Shown: positions 9,097-18,730 of the stretch, piece after piece | Layout of the letters: every line of letters starts with the position of its first letter | How positions within the stretch are numbered: position 1 is the stretch's first letter | DNA from: Phytophthora colocasiae | Lineage: Eukaryota; Oomycota; Peronosporomycetes; Peronosporales; Peronosporaceae | Length of the DNA stretch: 64,000 nt | Direction of reading: 5' to 3' | Assembly (NCBI GenBank): GCA_018806915.1 | Contig: JAGKQI010000034.1 | Span: 1 to 64,000 of the forward strand | Position numbers and translations under genes: made by a program | The notes under the pieces: model-generated | What the model saw: only the letters and a program-made list of their open reading frames with translations | Told to the model about the DNA's origin: nothing | The model's database searches: none

Positions 9097-10822
9097 TCAT
9101 TTCATTCGATAAGGTCGAACAGGTACACCTGAAGGAGTAAAAGCCCATTCTCCAGTATCCGTATCATCATCTTCTTCTTCAATCAAATCGCTATCCACAA
9201 CCGATTGAGACTGTTGTGGTTGCGATTGAGATAATGGTTGAGCTTGAGCTGTGACTCTGGAGATCGTCGCTGTATCGGACTGTAACCTTCTTCTTCTTTG
9301 ACTTGTGCTCGGTTGAGTTTTAAGGGAAGAGGTAGAAATAGGAAGTCCAGCTTTCTGTAAACAAGAAAAGCAGATGTGCATCGGTACGAGCCCCACCGCA
9401 TGAAGCTCCACCAGTTCTTTAGAAGCACAAGATCTGCACACCACGTGGCCACACGCGTGGCAATTGACTCGATTCGACAGCATTTGGAACGACTTGGCGC
9501 ACTGTTTACAGCTTTTGGCTGACATCTTGGGTACCCATTGAGTCTTCATCACAAACGTTCGGGAGTCCAAGTTCTTACGACGGAAGTGCGAGCAAAGGCG
9601 AATGAGATTCTCCCCGAATCGCTCCATTAAAAAGCGAGCAGTTAAGCCTGGAGCCCAGCCGCCAGGCTCAAGACCGACCATATACACGATCTTGGTATAA
9701 TTCTGTCCGTTAGATGGTCGTCCTGAACGACGGAGGAAGAAACCAGATCGGAACATGACGCAGGGCTCGAGTCCAGCTCTGGTAGCTTCAGCAAATTCCG
9801 GTTCATCGATAGAATCCCACAAACAATATCCGATAGTAGATCCATCCGGTTGACGGATAGTATCCGTCGCTACGGCTAAACAGACTTCCTGGTTCACCAT
9901 TAGACCCGGAGCTTGATAGCCTCGAATACCGTACGTACATGGAGTTCATAGGTCGGTCTTTCGTTGGTCGACGTAGAACGGATAATACTCGAGCTTCCAA
10001 CAAACTATCGGAAAGCACACGGTTGTTCCGTACTACCGAGTCGGCATCAGGTACTACGAAGAGCTTCATGATATCATCCACCGTCGCGTGAGTATGACTG
10101 ACACAACAGAATCTCGTTTGCCCTGGTTTAACGCTGCTGTCGTCCATATAGTACGACACGTTCTTCTTCCGGAGCTTCGGCTTCCACTGTACGTTGTTCG
10201 ATCCGTCCGCCAGCATTGAAGCCATGACACTTTGCACTGATTCATTCAGTCGAGAGATGATCTCACGACGTCGAGCAGGAGATAATTCAATGTACGACTC
10301 AGTGCTGCTGCCACTGCTGGATTTATCACTCCGATGACGCTCCAAGTTAGGAAATCCCATTGAAATCTTCTGTGACGGACGTGGGGCTGGTGTACTACCC
10401 GGTCGAGACGGCTCGACACGTTCGTCAGGAATCCGTCGGGAAGGACGAGGGCGTTCGAAACTCCTAGCACGGTCGGAACTTTGTTCGGATTGTCGACGAT
10501 GTTGTTGCTTTAACTGGTTGCTGGGACGTCGGGTTGGTCCCATTGACCGTCCGAAGTTAACAGGCTCAGAAATTCGCTGTTGAGGTTGTCTAGAAGCTTT
10601 TGAATCTTCTGGAATCCGGGCCGGTTGTTGAGAAGATGGTCGCGTTGTCGGTCTTTTGGTCAGTTCAAATGGACTGATGGTCTGGTCGAATGGCCGAAGT
10701 GTTTGCTCGAAGTTGGTGGCACTTTGACTCGCTTGACGCCGGTCGAGATCGTAACTGGCGCTACTACTCACCCCCCAATGGGGACCCGAAGTAGATGGAG
10801 ACGTCACTCCAGTGCCGCTCAT
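9097..10822 (-). pseudogene. FYVE/START-like protein 1, one-base frameshift
   Basis: The gene starts at 10822 with a long Ser/Arg/Pro/Gln-rich, probably disordered region (about residues 1-150), then a START-like lipid-binding domain, then a FYVE-type zinc finger (CKQC, CHAC, CRSC, CFSC pairs) and an acidic tail. FYVE fingers bind PI3P on endosomes, and this START+FYVE layout is greatly expanded in oomycetes. One extra base near 9911-9925, inside the START domain, moves the frame: the first part runs from 10822 and the rest continues from 9900 to the stop at 9097. The coding on both sides is otherwise clean and all zinc ligands remain. It could be a fresh pseudogene or a sequencing error. Confidence 0.75.
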
Positions 10823-11412
10823 TTGTCTTGTGATGCTGAGACAGCGAAATCAATTGTGAAAGCTCTGACCAGAGGCCGGCACTCTCTCTCTTACGGATGT
10901 GCTGGTTTACCAAAAATGCAATGCAAACGCGGAGATGTCTGCAAGATAAGCTGCACAGGCGCTGCCTAGCCCCTACACTGGTGTCGTGTCACCTCCAAAA
11001 GCTGACATGGTCTCCCACTTTTTATCCGACACAAAGACAGCAAAACTAGTGTACCGGTATTGTAGCCGGCATTGAACATCGGACCAGAATCTAGGGGGGC
11101 ATAACAGGTACTAAATCTAAGAAAACCTATAGCAGCATTTAGATATAGGGTGCAATCGTGTGTTTAGATTCTGATTTTGTGCTTATTTTCAGCCAATTCC
11201 GTGTTGTTTTGAAGCTACCGGTGCTTCAAAATGGCCACCAAAACGCTCTAATATTCGGGGAAAGGCGCACCAATTGACGAGATACGATTGGTGTAGACGG
11301 AAGAACATGTGGTTGCAACGAAGAAGCTATGTTGCCAGCGGTCTCATCTCGTGTTTGCAATTGGAACTTGAACGTGTGCCAGAGGGATTGTAAATCAATT
11401 TATAAAGAATTT

Positions 11413-11477
11413 AACAGCAGGATTTGTACGAATATTAAGTATTCTAACAGCAGGCTTTGTACGAATATTAAGTTATA
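11413..11477. repeat. 33-nt tandem duplication
   Basis: Two adjacent copies of aacagcagg-ttgtacgaatattaagt with single-base differences, inside the element at 11060-11891. Most likely a replication-slippage product. Confidence 0.6.
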
Positions 11478-11499
11478 AAGGTAATTGTTAACATGTCAG

Positions 11500-11721
11500 T
11501 TAATCATGATAGAGCTTACGGACCTCAAAGTTGGTGTCGGGATTCCGCTTTTTCGTCGACCACGCTTGTTACGGTACTGGGGCACACCCCAAGCAATCCG
11601 CAACCAGTTGGCGTGTCCTGGTACCTTTCAAAAGTTTCTGCGCCTTCAGGGTTTTGAAATACTCGTAGCAGTTCACAATCATCACCTTCTCTCCGAAGAA
11701 TACTTCGTGCTTGGTCGCCAT
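11500..11721 (-). pseudogene. N-terminal remnant of a transposase
   Basis: From an ATG at 11721 the minus strand reads about 50 protein-like codons (MATKHEVFFGEKV..., then KLLKGTRTRQLVADCLG), meets a stop, and continues in the same frame with KKRNPDTNFEV before a second stop at 11500-11502. The basic, helix-turn-helix-like character, and the position inside an element with TA-flanked inverted ends, suggest the DNA-binding head of a Tc1/mariner or pogo-type transposase. The catalytic part is absent. The family is inferred, not proven. Confidence 0.45.
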
Positions 11722-11893
11722 TTTGAAGTCGGCGAGGAGCGTAGTTTTCCTATTAAGGTAACTGTCGTCTTCACAAGACGCTAAGATATATATAGAGCGC
11801 TTTTGTGCCCAAAACAGAGCAGTATTAGTCTAGTTACAATTAATTATGTGGATGTTAGAATTCCTGGTCCGATGTTCAATGTCGGCTACAATA

Positions 11894-12215
11894 TGGATGC
11901 AAGCATTGCTACTATCCGTAGGAGCTTCTTTGCGTTGTCCTACAGTGATTTTCTCTCTCGAGAACAACTCTCAACTTGACAGCCTTGTGTTACATACAAA
12001 AGCGATCGTCAAGATGTCATGTTGACATGACTTGGTGTTAAAGCAGACAAGGAAGGGTTTCTCTTGATCGTTACGAAGCTAACGACTTACTGTACAAAGT
12101 TCACCAATACATCTATATTTTTTTGTTGTTTCTCTACATTCTACAGACATTTACTCACAGAATTTACTCACAACTTCGTCCGTTGTCCAACTTACACATA
12201 CGCAGCCATTCTTGA
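11894..12215. other. No supported gene
   Basis: AT-rich spacer between the Tc1/mariner-like element and the decayed 3' end of FYVE/START 2. Nothing recognised. Confidence 0.5.
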
Positions 12216-13960
12216 AGGCCGAACAGGTACACCCATAGTGGTAATGGCCCATTCTCCATCGTCTGTGTCTTAATCACTCGCTACATCAGTATAAACAACA
12301 GAAATGGTCTGTCGGAAGGCACTGGCAGTCTCCGAGTCGTGACGTCTTTGCCTCAGACTCGATCGAGTCTTCCGAGCTGTTGAAGGTGCCGGGAGTCCAG
12401 CTTTCTCGAGGCACCAGAAGCAAACGTGGATAGGCACGCGACCAACCGTGTGGACGTCCACTGTTTCCTTCGAGACGGTGATCTGCACACGACGTGGCCA
12501 CACGCGTGGCAATTGACGCGGTTTGAGAGCACTTGGAACTGTTTGTCGCACTGTTTGCAGCTCTTAGCCGCACACTTCGATTCCCACTGGGTCTTGATCA
12601 CGAATGTGCTTGGATCCAGGTATTTCCGACGGAAATGAGCTCTTAAATTCTCAAGTGTTGCTCCATGTTTCTCCATATTAAGACGAGCGGTAAGCCCCGA
12701 CGTCCAGGCAGTTTCCATTCCGACCATGTAGATCATCTTAGTGCCTTTATTAGCGTCTCCATCTCTTCTTCCAGAGTGACGGAAGAAGAAACCGGATCGG
12801 AACATGCTCAAGGGTTCGAAACCAGGTTGTTTCACGGCTTGTAGGTACTCGAGATCGTCTACTGAATCCCAAAGGCAATAGCCGATGGTAGAACCGTCCG
12901 GTTGACGGAACATGTCGGTAGCTACAGCCACACACATATCCCGGTTCGCTAATGGCCCGGGGGTTTGGATGGTAGAATACCGTAAGTAGATGGAGTTCAT
13001 AGGCCGTTGTTTACTCGGTCGACGTAGAACCGACACGATCTTCGCGTCCAGGAGGTTATCGAAGATCAGTTTATTGTTGTGCAGCACAGAATCCACATCC
13101 GTAGGGATGAACAACCCCATGATCTCGTCCACCGTAGCGTGGGTGTGGCTCACACAGCAGAACCGCGTCTGACCGGGTTTCACACTGGTTTCGTCCACGT
13201 AGTACGCGACGTTCTTCTTCTGGATCTTCTTCTTCCACAGCTCGTTGTTCTTGTCTCCTGGCAGCATTGAAGACATGATCTTCTTGACAGATTCACCCAC
13301 ACGCTCCGTGATCTCTCGACGTTGAGCAGAGCACAGTCGACCTTGAGGAATCGACTTGTCGTTCTTCGGGAGACCAAGAGAAACTTCCAATGATGGTCTT
13401 GAACGGCTCGAAGTCTTCTTCTTCTTGTGGTCTGTCGATAGCTCCGACAGTGTGAGACCTCGTCTAGGTGCGATACCGGAGGTCTGGTCAAGCGGGGGTT
13501 GTGGCCGTTCTTGAGCTTTAGAGCGTCGACGAAGCTGCTGAACACGCTCGGAAGGCCGATGCTCTCGAAGTGAAGGCTGTAGCGAAGGTCGAGGACGTTG
13601 AGACGGTCGAATCTCCTTGGAAAAGTCCACGGATTGACGTGTACGAGGCTTAATCTGCTGCGAAAGTCTCATACTCTGTGACGGTCTCATGGTTTGTTCA
13701 AAAGGCCGAAGAGTTTGATGGAAGTTGATGGTTTCCTCAGGCTCAAGAGAGCTCATTCGAGCGTCTCCAGCTACACCCCAGGCCTTTCGACTCATTGTTG
13801 TTTGACAAGGAGACAGCAAATTCACAAGTGAGCTCTTAGGACCAGGAGTTTTTTGACGACCGCAAAGCCGTCTGTTGTGTCCTTCGGATCTGTTATCGGC
13901 CATCTTGATGCCACTCCAGTCGACATAAAGGCGGGTTCTGCTGCTATCAGTTGGAGACAT
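12216..13960 (-). pseudogene. FYVE/START-like protein 2, damaged C-terminus
   Basis: 535 codons are open from 13960 to 12353: a basic disordered N-terminus, a START-like domain and the first half of a FYVE finger (CKQC, CHAC). At about 12480 one base is missing relative to paralog 1, exactly where the third zinc pair should be: VVCRSC becomes VVCRSP and the frame is lost. The original frame resumes at 12270-12551 (VDVHTVGRVPIHVCFWCLEKAG) but meets a TAA at 12270, after which paralog-like coding (GEWA...GVPVRP) continues to about 12216. With a frameshift, a lost ligand and a nonsense codon, the finger cannot form. The START domain alone could still be made. Confidence 0.75.
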
Positions 13961-14452
13961 CGAGCGTTCGTGCCTTCTTGCAAGTCACTTGTTTCCTAAT
14001 TGTCGAGTTAGTGCCTTCTCAGGAGCCAGGTGGAGCTGCAACACGATCGGATGAATGTCCGTCGTAGGTAGCGGGCATTTCTCAAACCTCCTGTTGTTTC
14101 TGATGGCGTTACTGTACAAGAACGAATGGAGTCCAACATGAAGCAAGATAAGCACGTTCACAATTGCTTTTTAAGAGTTTACTTTGCATCTCGCTGTTGG
14201 ATTCTCGCTGCTTGACTCGGATTTGATCGCAAATCCCAGTTGGAGGCTCGGTACTGAGTCAGACATTGTCGATCGTTCTACCGCACGAACTGTTGCTCAG
14301 AGCATCGTGTCTCTTTATCCAAGATACCGTCGGTTCTCTCTATAGCGGTTTTGCAGGTCGCTGTGCTGTGCACATTTGAGTGTAAACTTGCACTGTGCTC
14401 ATCCACCCGGCTCAGATTATTAACGAAGAAGAATTCAGCTAATTCTCGCCTA
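13961..14452. other. Intergenic between FYVE/START 2 and 3
   Basis: No supported gene. It should contain the promoter of the minus-strand gene at 12216-13960. Confidence 0.5.
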
Positions 14453-15757
14453 CTAGTCACGTAGTAGATCTCGCACTCCAGATTCATCGCTATTGAGGCT
14501 ATCAAGGCTATCACGAACTACATGAAGTGTAGAACGGATTTTCAGCTTCATGCCTGCTTTTGTAAGACACACGTGACAGATCCGCACTCGAGTGATCACT
14601 GCACCTGGTACACTCACTTCCGTCATGAAGAAGCAGCGAGAGCAGACGACTACACCACAACTGACGCAGTTGTACTTGTTCACGAGCGGATTAAATCCCC
14701 TTTGGCACCATCGACAAGCTCGGATTTTCTGCTTTAAATCCCAATCCGCTTTGGGAACAAATGTCTCGGGATCCAATTTCTGCTTCCTGAAATGTTGGCA
14801 CACTCGACGGCAATTCCCTCCGAACTTGGACATACAGATGCGACCGAAGAACTGAGGAGCGAACCCTTTGATCTCCGCACCAATGAGGTAACATACTTTC
14901 GTTACAGCATTTTCCCTTCCCGAATTTCGGAAAAGAAATCCGGATTGCCACATTCTACTCCGAATAATGTTATCACTAGAAAATCTATCTGGACATTCCG
15001 GAAGATCCACAGATTCCCACAGACAATAGCCAACAGTAGATCCGTCGTCCATTTTGACTAGATCCGTACACACACAAACGCAGATATCTCGTCCTTTCAT
15101 AGGTTTCGGCGTGTCGAAACTTGTGTATCGGATGTAAACGGAGCGATGAGGATTGGATTTAGTCGCTGGTTGTACCACCGACAGGATTTTAGCTTCTTTC
15201 ACGTTACGATACATGATTCTTACGTTTTTCAGCAACGTCTCGGTGTTCGTCACGAGAAACATCTCCATCATGTCTGCCACGGGGGCGTCCGTGTGTCCCA
15301 CACAACAGAACCGAGTGAGTCCTTTACCGACGTTCTCATCCACGTAGTAGTCGATGCCTTGTTTTTTCATCCAGGGCTTCCAAAGTGTTAAGGAGTCGTA
15401 GGACCCCATCATAGAGTGGAAAACTTCTCGTTCCGTGTTTTTCATTAGCTCCAACATCTCCATCTTTTTTTTGGAGGGAGAAGTTGATACCTTCTTCGAC
15501 TTGAGATCGACCGAATCGACTGCTGGAAAGACTCGAATCGACAGTGTAGCCATTGTGAATAGACTGGGAGTTTGCCTTTGATGACCGGAAGCTGCTGGAC
15601 ATTTTAGTTGAGAGGGTGACTGCAAATTGGGGAATGAACGGGACTGCATGGAATCGTCGACTTGAAGATCATTTCTCCAGTTTGATGACGCGAGATTCTC
15701 GTACAACTGTAGCTCCTCCCTGGTACACTGTACTTGCCACTGTTGCAACGGCGTCAC
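14453..15757 (-). CDS. FYVE/START-like protein 3, intact
   Basis: 434 codons in one frame. A short Ser/Gln-rich N-terminus is followed by a START-like domain (about residues 95-330; landmarks YYVDENVGKGLTRFCCVGHT, SVYIRYTSFDTP, DGSTVGYCLWES) and a FYVE-type finger (about 340-400) with pairs CRWC, CVSC, CSRC and CHVC. Expected role: a PI3P- and lipid-binding adaptor on endosomal membranes. It is more diverged than the two upstream relatives and lacks their long arginine-rich N-terminus, so it is the oldest or most specialised of the cluster. It is the only cluster member without a lesion. Confidence 0.85.
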   Translation of the reverse strand: MTPLQQWQVQCTREELQLYENLASSNWRNDLQVDDSMQSRSFPNLQSPSQLKCPAASGHQRQTPSLFTMATLSIRVFPAVDSVDLKSKKVSTSPSKKKMEMLELMKNTEREVFHSMMGSYDSLTLWKPWMKKQGIDYYVDENVGKGLTRFCCVGHTDAPVADMMEMFLVTNTETLLKNVRIMYRNVKEAKILSVVQPATKSNPHRSVYIRYTSFDTPKPMKGRDICVCVCTDLVKMDDGSTVGYCLWESVDLPECPDRFSSDNIIRSRMWQSGFLFRNSGRENAVTKVCYLIGAEIKGFAPQFFGRICMSKFGGNCRRVCQHFRKQKLDPETFVPKADWDLKQKIRACRWCQRGFNPLVNKYNCVSCGVVVCSRCFFMTEVSVPGAVITRVRICHVCLTKAGMKLKIRSTLHVVRDSLDSLNSDESGVRDLLRD

Positions 15758-16383
15758 TGCTTTTGTGTGTCAATGCCTCTCACTTGATAGTAGATCTTCG
15801 AAGGATATACGGTTGCAAGCAACAAAAGTCTTAGTTTTCTTCAAAATGTGTTGATAATACAGAGGATTCCGTTACCTGATTACCATTCTCTTTAGCTGAC
15901 TAAACCGCTTGACCCCACTGGTGGTGATGGAAATGACGTCCAGGTCCGAGTATTTCTTACCGTGGGGACTCACTCAGCAGAACCCCATTCTCCAATCGCG
16001 AACAGGTGAATCAATTTCATTATCGTGTTGGCTGGAAGAAGGCAAATTGGAAAGTGGGTTTCCGTTAGGTAGAACTAATACATGAAAAAGGATCAAGGTG
16101 CAGTCTACACCCCACTAGTAGTAATTTTGAAGCATGCTTTGTCTTGAGGATAGATTTTGGGATCGTTGATTTGGTTTCACTATCAAATTTAATGCTTTTT
16201 TTTCAAACTTCATCTCATTCCGCTCGTCTCTCATCTCATTCTCCAGATTACTTTAAAATGGTTTTCTGCTCTCTCATCTCATTCTTTGGTTACTGACCTG
16301 CTTTTGCAGTCGCTCGTTAAATAAGCGCAAACAACTGACGATCGCATTTCACTTTCAATTCATCTCTGTCATCCAGAAATCCC
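15758..16383. other. Intergenic, divergent promoters
   Basis: No supported gene. It contains several repeats of ctcatctcattc-like sequence (about 16208-16285) upstream of the SWEET pseudogene; their meaning is unknown. Confidence 0.45.
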
Positions 16384-17173
16384 TTGGTGTCTGCGTATAT
16401 CACTGCGCTCAAAGTTCTGACGACCATCGTCCAAGTTGCGCAACGACTGAGTCCGGTACCGGATCTTTATCCGGTTTATAAGAAGAAAAGTACTGGTGTG
16501 ATGGCTTTCATGCCGTTGGTCATGATGTTGCTTTGCAACCACGTATGGTACGTAATTTACCAACTTCATTTTATGTGTTCACTTGATCACTCACACGCTT
16601 TATCTTGATGGTAGGTTACTCTACGCGTATGCAGCTGAGAATATTTTTCCTCTCTTCTCCGTGTGTGTCTTTGGAGATATCATACTGGTGCTTTACGTCA
16701 CGATTTACGCGAAATACTGCCCCGATCGAGCGTATGTGACGAGAACCTTCGTCTTGGGGATGGTTCCTCTGTTTTAGTCACAGCGTATGCCATTTTAGTG
16801 GCTGTTGACGTCATTAGCCAGTCAAGACATCAACTTGGAGTCGTTCTGGTATCTCCCACTTTCGCCTTGTTCCTGGCTCCGTTCGGAGAAGATCAAACTC
16901 GTGATCGCGACCAAGTCTGCCGCTGCAATTCCAGTTTATCTATGTGGTATAACGTTCGTTAACAGTTTTTGTGGGTCGCCAATGGAATCATCGAAGATGA
17001 CCTGTTCATTCTAGTACCAAACGCTGTTGGAGCCGTATGTGACGGGCATCCAACTCACGCTGTGCTACATCTATCGACCGGCGACAGAAGATTCTTCCGA
17101 CAATTCACTTGAAATGGGATCCACGCCTAAACGTCCGAGTTTCGTTGCATTGGCATCCCCAAAGACACCGTAA
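16384..17173 (+). pseudogene. SWEET (MtN3/saliva) sugar transporter, dead copy
   Basis: Relative of the intact gene at 23174-24015. The start codon is TTG where the paralog has ATG. The intron at 16548-16614 (GTACGT...GTAG) is retained and joins NHV-W-LLYAY as in the paralog. Exon 2 then has a one-base deletion near 16774 (GMVPLF then stop), a deletion of about a dozen bases near 16850 that removes part of a transmembrane helix, and a compensating insertion near 16886. Coding similarity continues to a TAA at 17171-17173. With four independent lesions including start loss, this is a genuine pseudogene rather than a sequencing artefact. Confidence 0.85.
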
Positions 17174-17297
17174 GTCAATTCGTGCTTATTGTCGAGCTTT
17201 TAAGGTTGAGACAACAGAAAAAAAAATGAGAGATACGCAAAGAAGTTAGCACGTCCCAACAAACAGGACAAACCGACTGCAGCGTTCATTAACAAAC

Positions 17298-18209
17298 TTG
17301 CAAAGCAACATGGAAGTTCCTCATTTGAAGTGCATTTCTCTCGTTCTTCCGGAGCAGATCAAGGCTCTTTTACATGTCGTTCAAAGTGTAAATGAGTTCC
17401 TAATACCTACAACCATCGATTCGGCCGTCTACAACGACTGTCAGCGTGTCATTCACAAGTTTGGAGCTGTTCGGACATGGACCACAAGAGCTATGGATGG
17501 AGCAGCAGAAAGAGGACAATTGGATGTGGTGAAATGGCTCTCTGTTGTTCGTAACGAAGGCTGCACGATCGCTGCAATGGATGGAGCAGCCAAGAACGGA
17601 CACTTGAAAGTGGTTAAATGGTTATACAACCACTACGTGGGAAGATGCTCCAGTGAAGCTTTCAATGCGACAGCGAACAACGGTCATTTCGAAGTGGTAA
17701 AGTGGTTATGTCGCCATAACCGAGCACAAACACACTATGAGCCGTACGTGGTTACGTACGGGGTTCAAGCCGTCGCGAGTGCTGGGGATACGAATACTTT
17801 ACGAGTTCTTTTGAAGGAAAATTGCAGCTGGTACTACGTGGGAAAAGCATTGGAGCAAGCTGCATCCAAAGGGCTAACGGAGATTGTAAAGCTTCTGTTG
17901 ACTGTGAAACTTCGACAAGCTAACGTCAGTTGTGCCTTGAGAAACGCAGTAGAAGCTGAAAACTTTGAAGTCGTTAAAGTACTGGTGGACTTGTGCTCTT
18001 CCTCGGAAATTCGTGCTGCGTATCCGAATATCCCGACTGGAAAGATCGCGGATTTCTTTCGCAAAACTATTGAAAGGCGAGATGTTGAAGAAAAGTGGGG
18101 ATATTTCAGAACGCAGCACAGAACACTCGATCGGATGAAGGCAACGCGTGATGTTAGAAGAACCCAAGACAAAACCGTGTCATTCTGCGGACTTTTGAGG
18201 TCTTGGTAA
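17298..18209 (+). CDS. Ankyrin-repeat protein
   Basis: 303 codons. Ankyrin-type units of the oomycete kind run through most of the protein, e.g. DGAAKNGHLKVVKWL, TANNGHFEVVKWL and EAENFEVVKVL, spaced roughly 33 residues apart from about residue 65 to 230. A charged C-terminal tail follows. No signal peptide or catalytic domain is seen, so a protein-protein interaction role in the cytoplasm is the only safe inference. The start at 17298 is the first ATG; a second at 17310 is equally possible. The frame is uninterrupted, unlike most neighbours. Confidence 0.8.
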   Translation: MQSNMEVPHLKCISLVLPEQIKALLHVVQSVNEFLIPTTIDSAVYNDCQRVIHKFGAVRTWTTRAMDGAAERGQLDVVKWLSVVRNEGCTIAAMDGAAKNGHLKVVKWLYNHYVGRCSSEAFNATANNGHFEVVKWLCRHNRAQTHYEPYVVTYGVQAVASAGDTNTLRVLLKENCSWYYVGKALEQAASKGLTEIVKLLLTVKLRQANVSCALRNAVEAENFEVVKVLVDLCSSSEIRAAYPNIPTGKIADFFRKTIERRDVEEKWGYFRTQHRTLDRMKATRDVRRTQDKTVSFCGLLRSW

Positions 18210-18266
18210 TATGTTGGTTAACTTCCTTCCATCTAACGATTCGCGAGAATTTATTTTTCAAGGCAT

Positions 18267-18524
18267 TTGAAGAAAATGAGGCTAGATAACGCTGCTAAGG
18301 ATGAAGGTCCAGCCACAAACTCGAGAATGGTTACCACTGGAGACACGCAGCAACAGCACGAGATGCAACTAAGCTTACAAATAAAACGACAAGAAGAAGC
18401 AGTTCGAATGGAGGACCCGGAGTGTTGCAACTGCTTGTTAGAGTGTCTGGAGGAGGTGTACTTTGATTTCTGCTTCTTGAATTGTTTGGCAGAGCTGTTT
18501 CAGGTCTGTTTTGATGATCCCTAA
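18267..18524 (+). CDS. Small Cys-rich ORF, unknown
   Basis: 85 codons, 57 bases after the ankyrin gene. A polar first half is followed by a cysteine-rich, acidic second half (CCNCLLECLEEVYFDFCFLNC). There is no signal peptide. It matches no family I know. The cysteine spacing gives it some coding character, but it could be chance. Confidence 0.3.
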   Translation: MKKMRLDNAAKDEGPATNSRMVTTGDTQQQHEMQLSLQIKRQEEAVRMEDPECCNCLLECLEEVYFDFCFLNCLAELFQVCFDDP

Positions 18525-18730
18525 CACCACAAGAGATCAATTCAAAGAGATTGGGTTTCGTCAATTCATTGTCATTGTTGTTGTGGCCGTTGACTTGAGG
18601 CAAGTCACTTCTGCTCTTCTGGTTGCGCTTGCTCTTCAGTTTGTTCATCGTCCTTACATCTTTTTCCTTCTCTTCGTCCTCCGTGACCGCGCCTCAGAGT
18701 TCTCCCTTCTCTTCCACAACCTCTTCCTCT

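Larger units (their letters stand above)
11060..11891. mobile_element. Tc1/mariner-like DNA element (832 bp), degenerate
   Basis: About 30 bases at each end are inverted copies (TTGTAGCCGGCATTGAACAT at the left; the complement of ggttcaatgtcggctacaa type sequence at the right, one mismatch in the first 20). Both ends are bordered by TA (11058-11059 and 11892-11893), the target duplication of the Tc1/mariner group. It contains a broken minus-strand open frame that looks like the start of a transposase (11500-11721). A 33-nt direct duplication lies at 11413-11477. Confidence 0.65.
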
